Notes under the pieces: generated by a model
Databases searched by the model: none
What the model was told of the DNA's origin: nothing
The model's input: the letters and a program-made list of their open reading frames with translations, nothing else
Position numbers and translations under genes: made by a program
NCBI GenBank assembly: GCA_947174805.1
Contig: CAMWKH010000014.1
Span: forward strand, 1-64,000
Direction of reading: 5' to 3'
Length of the DNA: 64,000 bases
From: an uncultured Roseburia sp.
GTDB taxonomy: Bacteria; Bacillota; Clostridia; Lachnospirales; Lachnospiraceae
Shown: piece by piece, positions 1 to 9,163 of the stretch
Layout: the number at the start of each line of letters is the position of its first letter
Position numbering within the stretch: the first letter of the stretch is position 1

Positions 1-93
1 TTGGCACTCTTGGATAGACATATCCATTTTTTATTACAATTTGCGGAAACTCAAGAAATGCCTGAAAGCGAGGTCGCAAAAGAGAAAAAATAA
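1..93 (+). CDS. C-terminal fragment of an unidentified upstream gene
   Basis: An open frame enters from the left edge in frame 1 and stops with TAA at 91-93, giving 30 residues with a charged, Lys/Glu-rich tail (ends VAKEKK). Its stop lies ten bases before the -35 of the proS promoter, so it is probably the last gene of the preceding unit. Too little remains to assign a family. It could be a chance open frame, but the compact spacing to the next promoter favours a real gene end. Confidence 0.4.
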   Translation: MALLDRHIHFLLQFAETQEMPESEVAKEKK

Positions 94-102
94 AAAAATT
101 TC

Positions 103-132
103 TTGACAAAATTATTTAATTATGCATACAAT
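103..132 (+). promoter_or_regulatory. Sigma-A-type promoter of the proS T-box transcript
   Basis: A perfect -35 TTGACA (103-108) is followed after 18 bp by TACAAT (127-132). Transcription would start near 139, just before the T-box leader. The nearly consensus boxes imply that control comes mainly from the leader. Confidence 0.8.
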
Positions 133-138
133 AATAAA

Positions 139-386
139 CATAAAAAAACTTTATGACGTACTCAGCGATGAAGAGGAACAGTAGAGCAGCGACAATCCAA
201 AGAGAGAAGATAATATGCTGAAATATCTTCGTTTGAACTTGTTTGAACCCGCCTCCGAGCTTTCATAGAGATATGACGTATTCCGTCGTTACCGGAAAAA
301 GAGAGCATATATGCACAGTATATGAATCAGGGTGGTACCGCCGAAGAGATTCGGTCCTTGCAGGACAAATCTCTTTGGCGTTTTTT
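139..386 (+). promoter_or_regulatory. T-box riboswitch, proline-specific candidate
   Basis: The 250-nt leader contains the T-box core AGGGTGGTACCG (329-340), followed by a terminator hairpin that shares bases with the expected antiterminator. Upstream, an AGAGA-containing stem I region around 198-285 ends in GAACCCGCCTCCGAGC, where CCC is the best specifier-codon candidate. CCC is a proline codon, in agreement with proS directly downstream. T-box leaders sense uncharged tRNA and raise transcription of their cognate synthetase gene. The specifier was read by eye from position and context, without folding stem I. Confidence 0.88.
341..386 (+). terminator. Regulatory terminator of the T-box leader
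   Basis: 341-351 pairs with 368-378 (11 bp with one G-U pair), an inner GTCC/GGAC stem extends it, and TTTTTT follows at 381-386. The 5' arm overlaps the 3' end of the T-box core, as required for the antiterminator/terminator switch. Confidence 0.85.
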
Positions 387-425
387 GTGTGCAGGCATAC
401 ATAATGAAAAGAAAGGAGCCAGGTT

Positions 426-1868
426 ATGGCAAAAGAAAAGAAGTTAGTAGAGGCAATTACCTCCATGGAGGAAGATTTTGCACAGTGGTACACAGATGTT
501 GTGAAAAAGGCGGAGTTAATCGATTATTCCTCCGTCAAGGGATGCATGATTATAAAACCCGACGGTTATGCAATCTGGGAGAATATCCAGAAAGAGCTGG
601 ATGCCCGGTTTAAAGAGACAGGGGTGGAAAATGTTTATATGCCCATGTTTATACCGGAGAGCCTCTTAAATAAAGAAAAAGACCATGTGGAAGGATTTGC
701 GCCGGAGGTTGCGTGGGTGACTCACGGAGGGTTAAATCCTCTGCAGGAGAGGCTCTGTGTCCGCCCTACCTCTGAGACTTTGTTCTGCGATTTTTACAAA
801 AATCTGATTCAGTCCTACCGGGATTTGCCAAAGGTTTACAACCAGTGGTGTTCCGTGGTGCGGTGGGAGAAGGAGACAAGGCCTTTCCTGCGCTCCAGGG
901 AATTTTTGTGGCAGGAGGGCCACACCGCCCACGCCACGGCGGAGGAAGCAGAAGAGCGGACGGTACAGATGCTGAATGTCTATGCGGATTTCTGCGAGGA
1001 AGTGCTGGCCATGCCGGTTGTCCGGGGCAGGAAAACGGAAAAGGAAAAATTTGCGGGGGCGGAGGCTACCTACACCATTGAGGCTTTAATGCACGACGGA
1101 AAGGCACTGCAGTCCGGCACCAGCCACAATTTTGGGGACGGTTTTGCCAAAGCCTTCGGTATCCAGTATACGGATAAAGACAATAAGCTTCAGTATGTGC
1201 ATCAGACTTCCTGGGGCTTAAGCACCCGTTTAATCGGAGGGATTATCATGGTACACGGGGACGATTCCGGCCTGGTGCTTCCGCCAAGAATTGCCCCCAC
1301 CCAGGTGATGGTGATTCCCATTATGCAGCACAAGGAAGGCGTTTTGGAGAAAGCCGGGGAAGTGAAAGAGGCATTAAAGGCAGCGGGAATCCGGGTGAAA
1401 CTGGACGATACGGACAAGAGTCCCGGATGGAAGTTTTCCGAGCAGGAGATGCGGGGCATTCCAATCCGCATAGAGCTTGGCCCCAAAGATATAGATGCAG
1501 GCCAGTGCGTGCTGGTGCGCAGGGACACCAGGGAGAAGACGGTGGTTTCTTTAGGAGAAGCGGCGGAAAAGGCCGGGGAACTTTTGGAGACTATTCAGAA
1601 GGATATGTTTGAGCGGGCAAGGGACCACAGGGATTCTCATATCTTTGACGCCCACAATTATGCGGAATTTACCCAGATTGTAGAGAGCAGACAGGGCTTT
1701 ATCCGGGGCATGTGGTGTGGGGAGAAATCCTGCGAGGATAAGATTAAAGAGGACTATTCCGCTACGTCCCGGTGTATGCCATTTACGGACCAGGAGAGAA
1801 TTTCAGAAGTGTGTGTGTGCTGTGGAAAACCTGCAAAGAAACTGGTTTACTGGGGTAAGGCATATTAA
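426..1868 (+). CDS. proS: Prolyl-tRNA synthetase (short, archaeal/eukaryote-like form)
   Basis: Class II synthetase that charges tRNA-Pro. The 480-residue length and the absence of the large editing insertion fit the ProS type 3 family found in many clostridia. Visible elements include the motif-2 region around [20 protein letters not shown] (about 149-168), where ATP and the acceptor end are bound, the [10 protein letters not shown] stretch near 260, an anticodon-binding domain after about 285, and a Cys-bearing C-terminal zinc-binding-like domain (CGEKSC, CVCC). ATG at 426 follows AAGGAG at 413-418. Expression is expected to depend on the T-box leader in front of it. nhaC follows 18 bp later and may be co-transcribed. 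Confidence 0.96.
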   Translation: MAKEKKLVEAITSMEEDFAQWYTDVVKKAELIDYSSVKGCMIIKPDGYAIWENIQKELDARFKETGVENVYMPMFIPESLLNKEKDHVEGFAPEVAWVTHGGLNPLQERLCVRPTSETLFCDFYKNLIQSYRDLPKVYNQWCSVVRWEKETRPFLRSREFLWQEGHTAHATAEEAEERTVQMLNVYADFCEEVLAMPVVRGRKTEKEKFAGAEATYTIEALMHDGKALQSGTSHNFGDGFAKAFGIQYTDKDNKLQYVHQTSWGLSTRLIGGIIMVHGDDSGLVLPPRIAPTQVMVIPIMQHKEGVLEKAGEVKEALKAAGIRVKLDDTDKSPGWKFSEQEMRGIPIRIELGPKDIDAGQCVLVRRDTREKTVVSLGEAAEKAGELLETIQKDMFERARDHRDSHIFDAHNYAEFTQIVESRQGFIRGMWCGEKSCEDKIKEDYSATSRCMPFTDQERISEVCVCCGKPAKKLVYWGKAY

Positions 1869-1886
1869 AATTAGGAGAAGATGTCT

Positions 1887-3380
1887 ATGAATTATGGGTT
1901 TTTAAGCCTGCTTCCGCCCATCGTGGCTGTTGTCATGGCGATTAAGAGCAAAAATGTTATTTTGTCCTTGTTTTGCGGAGGTTTCGTGGGGGCTTTGATA
2001 TTTGCCGGGGGAAATCCTTTTCTGGCCACAAAGTCTCTCATAGGAGATTACTTTTTTGTACAGCTTACGGATTCCTACAATGCAGGGGTAGTCGTGCTGA
2101 TAATTTTTATCGGGGGCTTTATCAAGCTTATGGAGAAATCCGGCGGTGCCCAGGCTTTTAGCAAGAGTGTGTACAAGTATGTAAATACCAGTTTGAAGGC
2201 TCAGCTCTGTGCCTGGCTGGGAGGAATTTTGATTTTTTTCTCTGACTTGGGAACCCCTCTCTTGGTAGGGCCGATTTTTCAGCCGCTCTTTGACAAACTT
2301 AAGATTTCCCGGGAAAAGCTGGCGTGGATTTTGGACTCCACATCCTCCCCGGTGGCCATATTGATACCCTTTATCGGCTGGGGCGTGTATATTATGGGAC
2401 TGATTCAGGCGGAATTTGAAAATCTTAGCTTAGCCCAGTCGGATTACAGTACTTTTGTGGAGGCGATTCCATTTCAGATTTATGCAATTTTGGCGATTAT
2501 CATGATTCCTCTGGTTGCTTTTACGAAAAAAGATTTTTCCCAGATGAAGAAGGCGGAGGCACAGGCCGCTTCCAGGGAATACTCTTTTGAGGAGCTGCCA
2601 AAGCAGTCCGGGGAGGAGGGAAAGCGTTACAGTGCTTCCAATGCCAGGCCTGTTATGGTGATTGTGCCCATCCTTGTTGTATTTGCCACGCTCTTTCTCA
2701 CACTGGCGCCTTTGGGCTTTCCCTTTCAGAAGGTTGACGGAAATGAATTTCGTGTGGCGCTGACGATGGGATATTTTTACGGGACATTGGCTTTGATGGT
2801 GTTTATGCTTATTTTCAAGGTGAAAACATTCCGGGATACCTTTAAGATTTATATAGATGGGATGAAGGGAATGACGGATGTGGCAGTGACTTTGGTGCTG
2901 GCCTGGTCTCTGGGAAGTATGATCAGCGGGCTTGGCACGGCGGATTTTATTGTAAACGGATTAAAGAATATGAATTTTTATGGCGGCCTGGTGCCTGCAG
3001 CAATCTTTATTTTCGGGGCATTTGTATCATTCTCTACTGGAAGTTCCTGGGGAACTTTTGCCATTATGATGCCCCTTGCGATTCCAATGGCCCATGCTTT
3101 TGCGATTCCTTATGCCATAGCCGTAGGAGCAGTTTTGTCCGGGGGACTCTTTGGGGATCACTGTTCCCCCATTTCGGATACCACGATTCTGTCCTCCACA
3201 GGGGCACAGTGCGGCTTAGTTGACCATGTAAAGACCCAGCTCCCATATGCCTGTGTGAACGGAGTCATCGCATTCACGGCGTTTATCTTTGCAGGATTTA
3301 CCAAAAGCCCCCTGGCTGTGGTTTTGGCCGTGGTACTTTTGTTTGCGGTGATGATGGTATGGGGAAAGAAAGGCAAATGA
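1887..3380 (+). CDS. NhaC-family Na+/H+ antiporter
   Basis: Polytopic membrane protein of about 497 residues with some eleven to twelve hydrophobic segments and conserved NhaC-type stretches such as FSDLGTPLLVGPIFQPL, STGSSWGTFAIMMPLAIPMA and GGLFGDHCSPISDTT. The family exchanges sodium (or other cations or small organic solutes) for protons across the cytoplasmic membrane. Start: ATG 1881 lies only 3 nt from AGGAG (1873-1877), while ATG 1887 has a 9-nt spacing and is preferred; the difference is two residues. It sits between proS and cca and overlaps cca by 4 bp, suggesting one transcript. The exact substrate cannot be read from sequence. Confidence 0.88.
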   Translation: MNYGFLSLLPPIVAVVMAIKSKNVILSLFCGGFVGALIFAGGNPFLATKSLIGDYFFVQLTDSYNAGVVVLIIFIGGFIKLMEKSGGAQAFSKSVYKYVNTSLKAQLCAWLGGILIFFSDLGTPLLVGPIFQPLFDKLKISREKLAWILDSTSSPVAILIPFIGWGVYIMGLIQAEFENLSLAQSDYSTFVEAIPFQIYAILAIIMIPLVAFTKKDFSQMKKAEAQAASREYSFEELPKQSGEEGKRYSASNARPVMVIVPILVVFATLFLTLAPLGFPFQKVDGNEFRVALTMGYFYGTLALMVFMLIFKVKTFRDTFKIYIDGMKGMTDVAVTLVLAWSLGSMISGLGTADFIVNGLKNMNFYGGLVPAAIFIFGAFVSFSTGSSWGTFAIMMPLAIPMAHAFAIPYAIAVGAVLSGGLFGDHCSPISDTTILSSTGAQCGLVDHVKTQLPYACVNGVIAFTAFIFAGFTKSPLAVVLAVVLLFAVMMVWGKKGK

Positions 3381-4720
3381 TGCAGGCAGAGATAAAGCTG
3401 CCACAGAAAGTGCAGCAAATCATAGAAGCATTAGAATCCGGCGGATACGAAGCCTATGCCGTGGGGGGATGTATCCGGGACAGCCTGTTAGGACGCAAAC
3501 CTGAGGATTGGGACATTACCACCTCTGCGAAACCGGAGGAAGTTAAAAATATTTTTAATAGGACGGTAGACACTGGAATCCAGCATGGGACGGTGACGGT
3601 ATTACTGGGAAATGAGGGGTTTGAGGTCACCACTTATCGGATAGACGGGAAGTATGAGGATGGGAGACACCCGAGAGAAGTAGTGTTTACGCCAAACTTA
3701 AAAGAAGATTTAAAACGGCGGGATTTTACCGTAAACGCTATGGCCTACAGTGAAAAGGAAGGGCTGATTGACCTTTTTGACGGGGCAGGAGATTTAAAGA
3801 GGGGGATCATCCGCTGCGTGGGGGATGCAAAAGAAAGGTTTCGTGAGGATGCCCTTCGCATGATGCGGGGGGTACGGTTTGGGGCTCAGCTTGGATTTTC
3901 CATGGAGGAAAACACGAAAGAAGCCATCAGGGAACTGGCAGGTACGCTCTCTAAAATCAGTGCGGAGCGGATTCAGACGGAGCTGGTGAAATTAGCGGTG
4001 TCAGACCACCCGGAGGAGGTAAGAACGCTGTATGAGACTGGGCTTACCGCTGTGTTTTTGCCGGAATTTGATGCCATGATGGACACAGAACAAAGAAATC
4101 CCCATCACAGGTATACGGTGGGGGAACACACCATGGCGGCAATGGCGCAGGTGAGGGGGGAGAAAGTGCTCCGCCTTGCCATGTTGTTTCACGATGTGGC
4201 AAAACCTGTGTGCATTACAACCGACGAAGAGGGCATCCACCATTTCCACGGACACCCTAAAGTGGGGAAGGAAATGACAAGGAAGATATTGAGAAGGCTA
4301 AAATTTGACAATGACACGGTACAGAGGGTATGTACTCTGGTGGCGGGCCATGACGATAATCCACCGGTAACTCTGCGGAATGTGCGCCGCGCCATGGTGC
4401 GAATCGGCGTGGAGGCATTCCCCGATATTTTTGAGATTAAGCGGGCGGATATTTTAGCCCAGAGCAGTTATAGACGGCAGGAAAAGCTAGATTACCTGAA
4501 AGCTTACGAAGCCTGTTACCGGGAGATTATAAAAAGCCGCCAGTGTCTGTCCATCAAAGAGCTGTCAGTGAACGGCAGGGACTTAATGGAGCTTGGAATT
4601 CCTGCAGGCCCGGGGCTTGGGGAGGTTCTCTCACGTCTGCTGGAGCTTGTGATAGAGGAGCCGGAGAGAAATACGAGAGAATATCTCTTACAGATGGCAA
4701 AAGAATATAGCATACTTTAA
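3377..4720 (+). CDS. cca: CCA-adding tRNA nucleotidyltransferase
   Basis: Class II nucleotidyltransferase that adds or repairs the 3' CCA of tRNA. The N-terminal head shows YAVGGCIRDSLLG (about 27-39) and the metal-binding DWD (44-46), then the TTYR and RRDFTVNAMAY motifs and RFGAQLGF-type neck residues. An HD domain with FHDVAKP lies near residue 270. The start is placed at ATG 3377, which overlaps the nhaC stop in an ATGA; an upstream ATG at 3359 would extend the overlap to 22 bp and lacks a better ribosome site. The HD-carrying 447-residue form is common in Gram-positives. Both tRNA genes in this window lack an encoded CCA and would need this enzyme. Confidence 0.95.
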   Translation: MMQAEIKLPQKVQQIIEALESGGYEAYAVGGCIRDSLLGRKPEDWDITTSAKPEEVKNIFNRTVDTGIQHGTVTVLLGNEGFEVTTYRIDGKYEDGRHPREVVFTPNLKEDLKRRDFTVNAMAYSEKEGLIDLFDGAGDLKRGIIRCVGDAKERFREDALRMMRGVRFGAQLGFSMEENTKEAIRELAGTLSKISAERIQTELVKLAVSDHPEEVRTLYETGLTAVFLPEFDAMMDTEQRNPHHRYTVGEHTMAAMAQVRGEKVLRLAMLFHDVAKPVCITTDEEGIHHFHGHPKVGKEMTRKILRRLKFDNDTVQRVCTLVAGHDDNPPVTLRNVRRAMVRIGVEAFPDIFEIKRADILAQSSYRRQEKLDYLKAYEACYREIIKSRQCLSIKELSVNGRDLMELGIPAGPGLGEVLSRLLELVIEEPERNTREYLLQMAKEYSIL

Positions 4721-4791
4721 GCAATCCCTTCATATGTTAAATAGACGTAACAAGCATTCATAAGAGTTACGATGCATATGGAGGGGTTTTT

Positions 4792-5790
4792 GTGTATAAT
4801 CGGGAAGAAGAAATTCTGGAACAGTATGAAATTGAGATTCGCAATACCACAAGAGGCAGAGGAGCATTTATTTGTGACACGGACAAGGGAACGATGCTGT
4901 TAAAAGAGTTTCGCGGGTCCAAGGAGCGGGCGGCGTTTTTATATGATATATTGGAATTTTTATCCCGGGAGGGCTTTCCCGCAGAATCCATAGTCCCCAC
5001 AAAAGAGGGGGAAATGCTCTCTAGGGATGAGGCGGAGGATAAGTATTATCTGCTGAAAAACTGGTATCCAGGAAAGGAATGTGACGTGAAGAGCAGAGAT
5101 GACATTCTGGCGGCAGTGAGAAAACTGGCTGGATTTCATAATCTGTGCCGTTATTATGGGAAAGACATTCCTCAGTTTTTGGTGGCAGAGTATGACGGCC
5201 TTAAGCAGGAGTATGAAAAACACAACCGGGAACTTAATAAAGTGAAAAATTATATCCGCAGCAAACACAAAAAAAATGAATTTGAAATGCTTTTTATGCA
5301 GATGTACGACAGCTATAAAAGCCAGGCAATGGAAGTGACGGAACAGTTAAAGGAGCAGCTTCTTGTTCTTTCCGTGGAGGACAAAAAGCAGATGTACGGC
5401 TTATGCCATGGGGATTACAATCAGCACAATGTTGTTTTTTCCCAGAGGGAGTGCGTGCTCTTAAATTTTGAACAGCTGAATTATGATATTCTTGTGTCAG
5501 ATTTGGCTAACTTCACCAGGAAGATTATGGAGAAGTATAACTGGAACACAAATATCGGCATGGATATTATCACTACATATAATAAGGTGAGGGAGCTTCT
5601 GCCCCAGGAGTGCAGGCAGCTCTACCTGCGCCTGGCCTATCCCAAGAAATATTGGAAAATTGCCAACCACTATTACAATTCAAGAAAGGCCTGGATTTCC
5701 GGCAGGGATATTGAAAAACTTAAGAAATTAATGGCACAGGAGGAAGAAAGAAAGCAATTTTTAAGGATGTTATTTCATTTCACAAGTTGA
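4792..5790 (+). CDS. CotS-like spore coat protein (aminoglycoside-phosphotransferase fold)
   Basis: 332-residue protein resembling the CotS/CotI/YutH group of kinase-like spore coat proteins. It has an N-terminal lobe with MLLKEFRG, a YYLLKNWYPG stretch, and the brenner-type LCHGDYNQHNVVF (about 203-215), but the later metal-binding motif reads LNFEQ where active kinases have an aspartate (IDFD-like), so catalytic activity is doubtful. The start is GTG 4792, 5 nt after GGAGGGG (4780-4786). It stands alone between cca and the PEGA lipoprotein. A possible sigma-K-like promoter lies just upstream. In Bacillus, members of this family are made late in the mother cell. Confidence 0.78.
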   Translation: MYNREEEILEQYEIEIRNTTRGRGAFICDTDKGTMLLKEFRGSKERAAFLYDILEFLSREGFPAESIVPTKEGEMLSRDEAEDKYYLLKNWYPGKECDVKSRDDILAAVRKLAGFHNLCRYYGKDIPQFLVAEYDGLKQEYEKHNRELNKVKNYIRSKHKKNEFEMLFMQMYDSYKSQAMEVTEQLKEQLLVLSVEDKKQMYGLCHGDYNQHNVVFSQRECVLLNFEQLNYDILVSDLANFTRKIMEKYNWNTNIGMDIITTYNKVRELLPQECRQLYLRLAYPKKYWKIANHYYNSRKAWISGRDIEKLKKLMAQEEERKQFLRMLFHFTS

Positions 5791-5816
5791 TTGCTGTGGC
5801 TAAGGTATGCTATAAT
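5787..5816 (+). promoter_or_regulatory. Promoter of the PEGA lipoprotein gene
   Basis: TTGATT (5787-5792) and a perfect TATAAT (5811-5816) are separated by 18 bp. The promoter begins at the last codon of the preceding gene, so the lipoprotein has its own transcription start near 5823. Confidence 0.6.
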
Positions 5817-5853
5817 GGGGTCGTAGCTGAATTGATTTTATGGAGAAAATACA

Positions 5854-7254
5854 ATGAAAATACAAAACAGAATCATCATCACCCTTCTGCTGTCTGTTCT
5901 CTCTCTCATGGCTGGAGCCTGCGGGACCAGGCAGCAAAATACCATTATGCAGGGGCGGATGGGGAATGCAAGCACTTTAAAGCAAAAGGCACAGGAAGCG
6001 GCTGTGGAGGAAGAGATAGGCACGGAAGAGGAGAAAGAGGGGTTATCCGGCTTGTATCTTTTAAAAAAGATTGACACGGCGAACAAGACGGTTTCCCTGG
6101 TGAAAGCCGGCAATAACAGACAGGTACAGTACAGCTTTGACACGGTGACCATGTTTTTGGACAAATACGGCAATTCCAAATCCCAGACCTCCTTTATTTC
6201 CGGGGAAGCAGTGGAGATTCAGGTGGAAAAAAATACGGATATGCTGCAGAAAATGTGGGTCACTGACAGGGTATGGGTTCAGGAGGATATCACAAATTAT
6301 TCTGTGGATGAATCCGCCAGGGCTCTCACAATAGGAAAGACAAAGTATTCTTATGACGAGGACCTCCCTGTCTTTTCCGGAGATATTACCGTGGGGTTTG
6401 ACACTTTTGAGGAGGAAGATGTTATCCGGGCAGTGGGGATGGATAAAAAGATTTTATCCGTGAGCGTTACGCAGGGCCACGGATATCTCATGCTCTCCAA
6501 CACGAAGCTCTTTGACGGAAGTTTTATCTGTGTGGGGGATAAAATTTTTGAGGAAGTAAAATCCAACAAGAAGATTACGGTTCCCGAGGGGACCCACCTT
6601 GTGACGGTGGCAAACGATGGGTACGGCGGCAGTAAGGAGATAACCATTGAGCGGAATCTTACCACCAACCTGAACTTAGAAGAGTTAAAGGGGGAGGGGC
6701 CCAAGACGTGTAAAATTACATTCCATGTGGGCATAGAGGGGGCCGTGCTTACCATTGACGGGGAGAAAGTGGATTACACAAAGCCGGTGGAGGTGCGCTA
6801 TGGCGTTCACAATATCGCCGTAGGTGCGGAAGGTTATGACACCGTAAAAAATAAACTGGTGGTAAATTCCAAGGAGGCGGAAATCGAGATCGGCCTGACA
6901 AAGACAGATACCTCCCAGTCCGAATCCCAGGATAATTCCGGGAATACCAACAATACGAACAACAGCAATAACAACAACGGAAACAATTCCAATACGAACA
7001 ATAATTCAAACAACAACAATAGCTCAAATAATAACAACAATAATAATAATAGCAATAATAACAATAATAATACGAACAATAACAACAGCAGCGCCAACAA
7101 TTCCAATGGTAACAGTTCTTCCACAGATTACTTGACGACACTGTACAATCTGCTCACATCAATTAATAACAGCGGAACGGGAAGCGGTGGAAGCAGCGAT
7201 AGGAGTACAACATCTGATATTTTAGACAGCTACAATGATTTAAGAGATCAGTAA
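5854..7254 (+). CDS. PEGA-domain lipoprotein with an asparagine-rich tail
   Basis: 466-residue predicted lipoprotein: a hydrophobic signal of about 20 residues ends in the lipobox MAGAC with Cys23. A mixed region follows, then two PEGA-like repeats (about 210-272 and 280-345), recognisable by ITVPEGTHLVTVANDGYGG and KPVEVRYGVHNIAVGAEGY. PEGA domains are small beta-sandwich modules common in surface proteins. After about residue 350 comes an Asn/Ser/Thr-rich linker of some 70 residues (6940-7120), then a short ordered tail. It is probably anchored outside the membrane with the linker spanning part of the wall. No enzymatic motif is visible. Its own promoter precedes it; phosphoglucomutase follows. 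Confidence 0.8.
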   Translation: MKIQNRIIITLLLSVLSLMAGACGTRQQNTIMQGRMGNASTLKQKAQEAAVEEEIGTEEEKEGLSGLYLLKKIDTANKTVSLVKAGNNRQVQYSFDTVTMFLDKYGNSKSQTSFISGEAVEIQVEKNTDMLQKMWVTDRVWVQEDITNYSVDESARALTIGKTKYSYDEDLPVFSGDITVGFDTFEEEDVIRAVGMDKKILSVSVTQGHGYLMLSNTKLFDGSFICVGDKIFEEVKSNKKITVPEGTHLVTVANDGYGGSKEITIERNLTTNLNLEELKGEGPKTCKITFHVGIEGAVLTIDGEKVDYTKPVEVRYGVHNIAVGAEGYDTVKNKLVVNSKEAEIEIGLTKTDTSQSESQDNSGNTNNTNNSNNNNGNNSNTNNNSNNNNSSNNNNNNNNSNNNNNNTNNNNSSANNSNGNSSSTDYLTTLYNLLTSINNSGTGSGGSSDRSTTSDILDSYNDLRDQ

Positions 7255-7314
7255 CCAAGAGCGGTGATACGCCTTAGGATAAAAGATTTACAAAACAAAG
7301 CAGGAGGTAAAACA

Positions 7315-9051
7315 ATGGATTACAAAAAAGTGTATGAGGACTGGCTTTCAAATCCGTATTTTGACGAGGATACAAAGGCAGAACTTAAGGGGATTGCAGG
7401 GGATGAAAAAGAGATTGAGGACAGGTTCTACATGGAGTTAGAGTTTGGTACGGCGGGCCTTAGAGGAGTGATTGGGGCAGGAATGAACCGTATGAATATC
7501 TATACGGTGCGGAAAGCTACCCAGGGTCTTGCAAACTATATTAAAAAAGTGGGAGGACAGGACAGGGGAGTGGCAATCGCCTACGATTCCAGAAGAATGT
7601 CACCGGAATTTGCAGACGAGGCTGCGCTTTGCCTTGGGGCAAACGGGATCAAAGCCTATGTATTTGAATCTTTACGTCCCACACCGGAGTTATCCTATGC
7701 GGTGAGGAAATTAAACTGTATAGCAGGTATCAATGTAACTGCCAGCCACAATCCGGCGGAGTACAACGGATATAAAGTGTATTGGGAGGACGGCGCCCAG
7801 ATTACCCCGCCCCATGATACAGGAATTATGGACGAGGTTAAGGCGGTTACCGATTTCAACACGGTTCTTACCATGGACAAGAAAGAGGCTGTGGACAAGA
7901 ACCTCTACACTGTAATTGGTGAGGATATCGACCGTCCTTATATGGAGGAGATTAAAAAGCTTGTAATTCACCAGGATGCTATAGATAAAGTAAAAGACGA
8001 TTTGAAAATTGTTTACACACCTCTTCACGGAACGGGAAATATTCCAGTGCGGACCATCCTAAAAGAGCTTGGTTTTCAGCATGTCTTTGTGGTAAAAGAA
8101 CAGGAACTGCCGGACGGCAATTTCCCCACCGTGGATTATCCAAATCCGGAGGCCCCTGCAGCATACAAATTGGCATTGGAATTGGCGGAAAAAGAAAATG
8201 CGGATTTAATATTGGCAACTGACCCGGATGCAGACAGGCTTGGAGTTTATGTGAAAGACCAGAAAACCGGAGAGTACCATATGCTTACCGGAAATATGTC
8301 CGGCTGTCTCATTGGAGATTATATCATCGGGGAGACAAAGGCAGTCAAAGGCTCTCTTCCAAAAGACGGGGCATTTATCCGCTCTATCGTGTCTACCAAT
8401 ATGGCAGATGCCATTGCAAAATATTACGGTGTGGAGCTGATTGAAGTATTAACAGGATTTAAGTTTATCGGACAGAAGATTCTGGAATTTGAACATACAG
8501 GCAAGGGAACCTACCTCTTTGGCATGGAAGAAAGTTATGGATGCCTGCCCGGTATCTATGCAAGGGATAAAGACGCAGTGGCAGCAACCATGTTCTTATG
8601 TGAGGCGGCAGCCTTCTATAAAACACAGGGAAAGACCCTTTGGGATGCCATGTTAGATATGTATGAGCGTTACGGCTATTATCAGGACCATGTGGAATCC
8701 ATTACATTAAAGGGTATCGAAGGTCTTGAGAAAATCAAGAACGTGCTGGAAACCTTAAGGAAAGAGCCGCCGAAAACCATCGGGGATTACCAGGTATTAA
8801 AAGTCCGGGATTACCAGAAAGATACCATAACAGACACGGCAAGCGGGGATGTGAAACCTACCGGGCTTCCAAAATCCAACGTGCTCTACTATGAATTAAA
8901 TGACGATGCCTGGGTATGTGTAAGGCCCTCCGGGACAGAGCCGAAAGTGAAATTTTATATCGGCGTAAAGGGTAATTCAATGGAAGATTCCCTGGGAAAA
9001 TCCAAGGTTTTAGGCCAATCAGTTTTGGATATGGTGCAAAAATTGATATAA
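7315..9051 (+). CDS. pgcA: Phosphoglucomutase/phosphomannomutase (alpha-D-phosphohexomutase)
   Basis: 578-residue phosphohexomutase that interconverts glucose-1-phosphate and glucose-6-phosphate. Visible elements are the active-site serine loop TASHNPAEYNGYK with Ser144, the magnesium loop DPDADR (303-308), the sugar-specificity region around GMEESYG and the phosphate-binding RPSGTEPKVKFY near the C-terminus. The start is ATG 7315 after AGGAGG (7302-7307); an open frame runs upstream to 7264 but lacks such a site. In this genome the enzyme would take the glucose-1-phosphate released by the two GH94 phosphorylases encoded at 22393-27526 into glycolysis. Confidence 0.94.
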   Translation: MDYKKVYEDWLSNPYFDEDTKAELKGIAGDEKEIEDRFYMELEFGTAGLRGVIGAGMNRMNIYTVRKATQGLANYIKKVGGQDRGVAIAYDSRRMSPEFADEAALCLGANGIKAYVFESLRPTPELSYAVRKLNCIAGINVTASHNPAEYNGYKVYWEDGAQITPPHDTGIMDEVKAVTDFNTVLTMDKKEAVDKNLYTVIGEDIDRPYMEEIKKLVIHQDAIDKVKDDLKIVYTPLHGTGNIPVRTILKELGFQHVFVVKEQELPDGNFPTVDYPNPEAPAAYKLALELAEKENADLILATDPDADRLGVYVKDQKTGEYHMLTGNMSGCLIGDYIIGETKAVKGSLPKDGAFIRSIVSTNMADAIAKYYGVELIEVLTGFKFIGQKILEFEHTGKGTYLFGMEESYGCLPGIYARDKDAVAATMFLCEAAAFYKTQGKTLWDAMLDMYERYGYYQDHVESITLKGIEGLEKIKNVLETLRKEPPKTIGDYQVLKVRDYQKDTITDTASGDVKPTGLPKSNVLYYELNDDAWVCVRPSGTEPKVKFYIGVKGNSMEDSLGKSKVLGQSVLDMVQKLI

Positions 9052-9074
9052 TTATTAAAAATCCATGATTTTCC

Positions 9075-9103
9075 TTGACAAATAGAAACAAAACAAGTAT
9101 AAA
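9075..9103 (+). promoter_or_regulatory. Strong promoter of hup
   Basis: Perfect TTGACA (9075-9080), 17 bp spacer, TATAAA (9098-9103). This near-consensus promoter fits the high expression usual for HU. Confidence 0.85.
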
Positions 9104-9163
9104 TAGATTTGAAGTTGTTTTGATGATAGCAAAATATTTGAAAGGATTATAGGAGGAAGTTTA

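Noticed and set aside
6834-7141. Minus-strand open frames rich in Leu, Tyr or Cys
   Set aside because: They are the antisense readings of the poly-Asn codons of the PEGA lipoprotein and have no ribosome sites.
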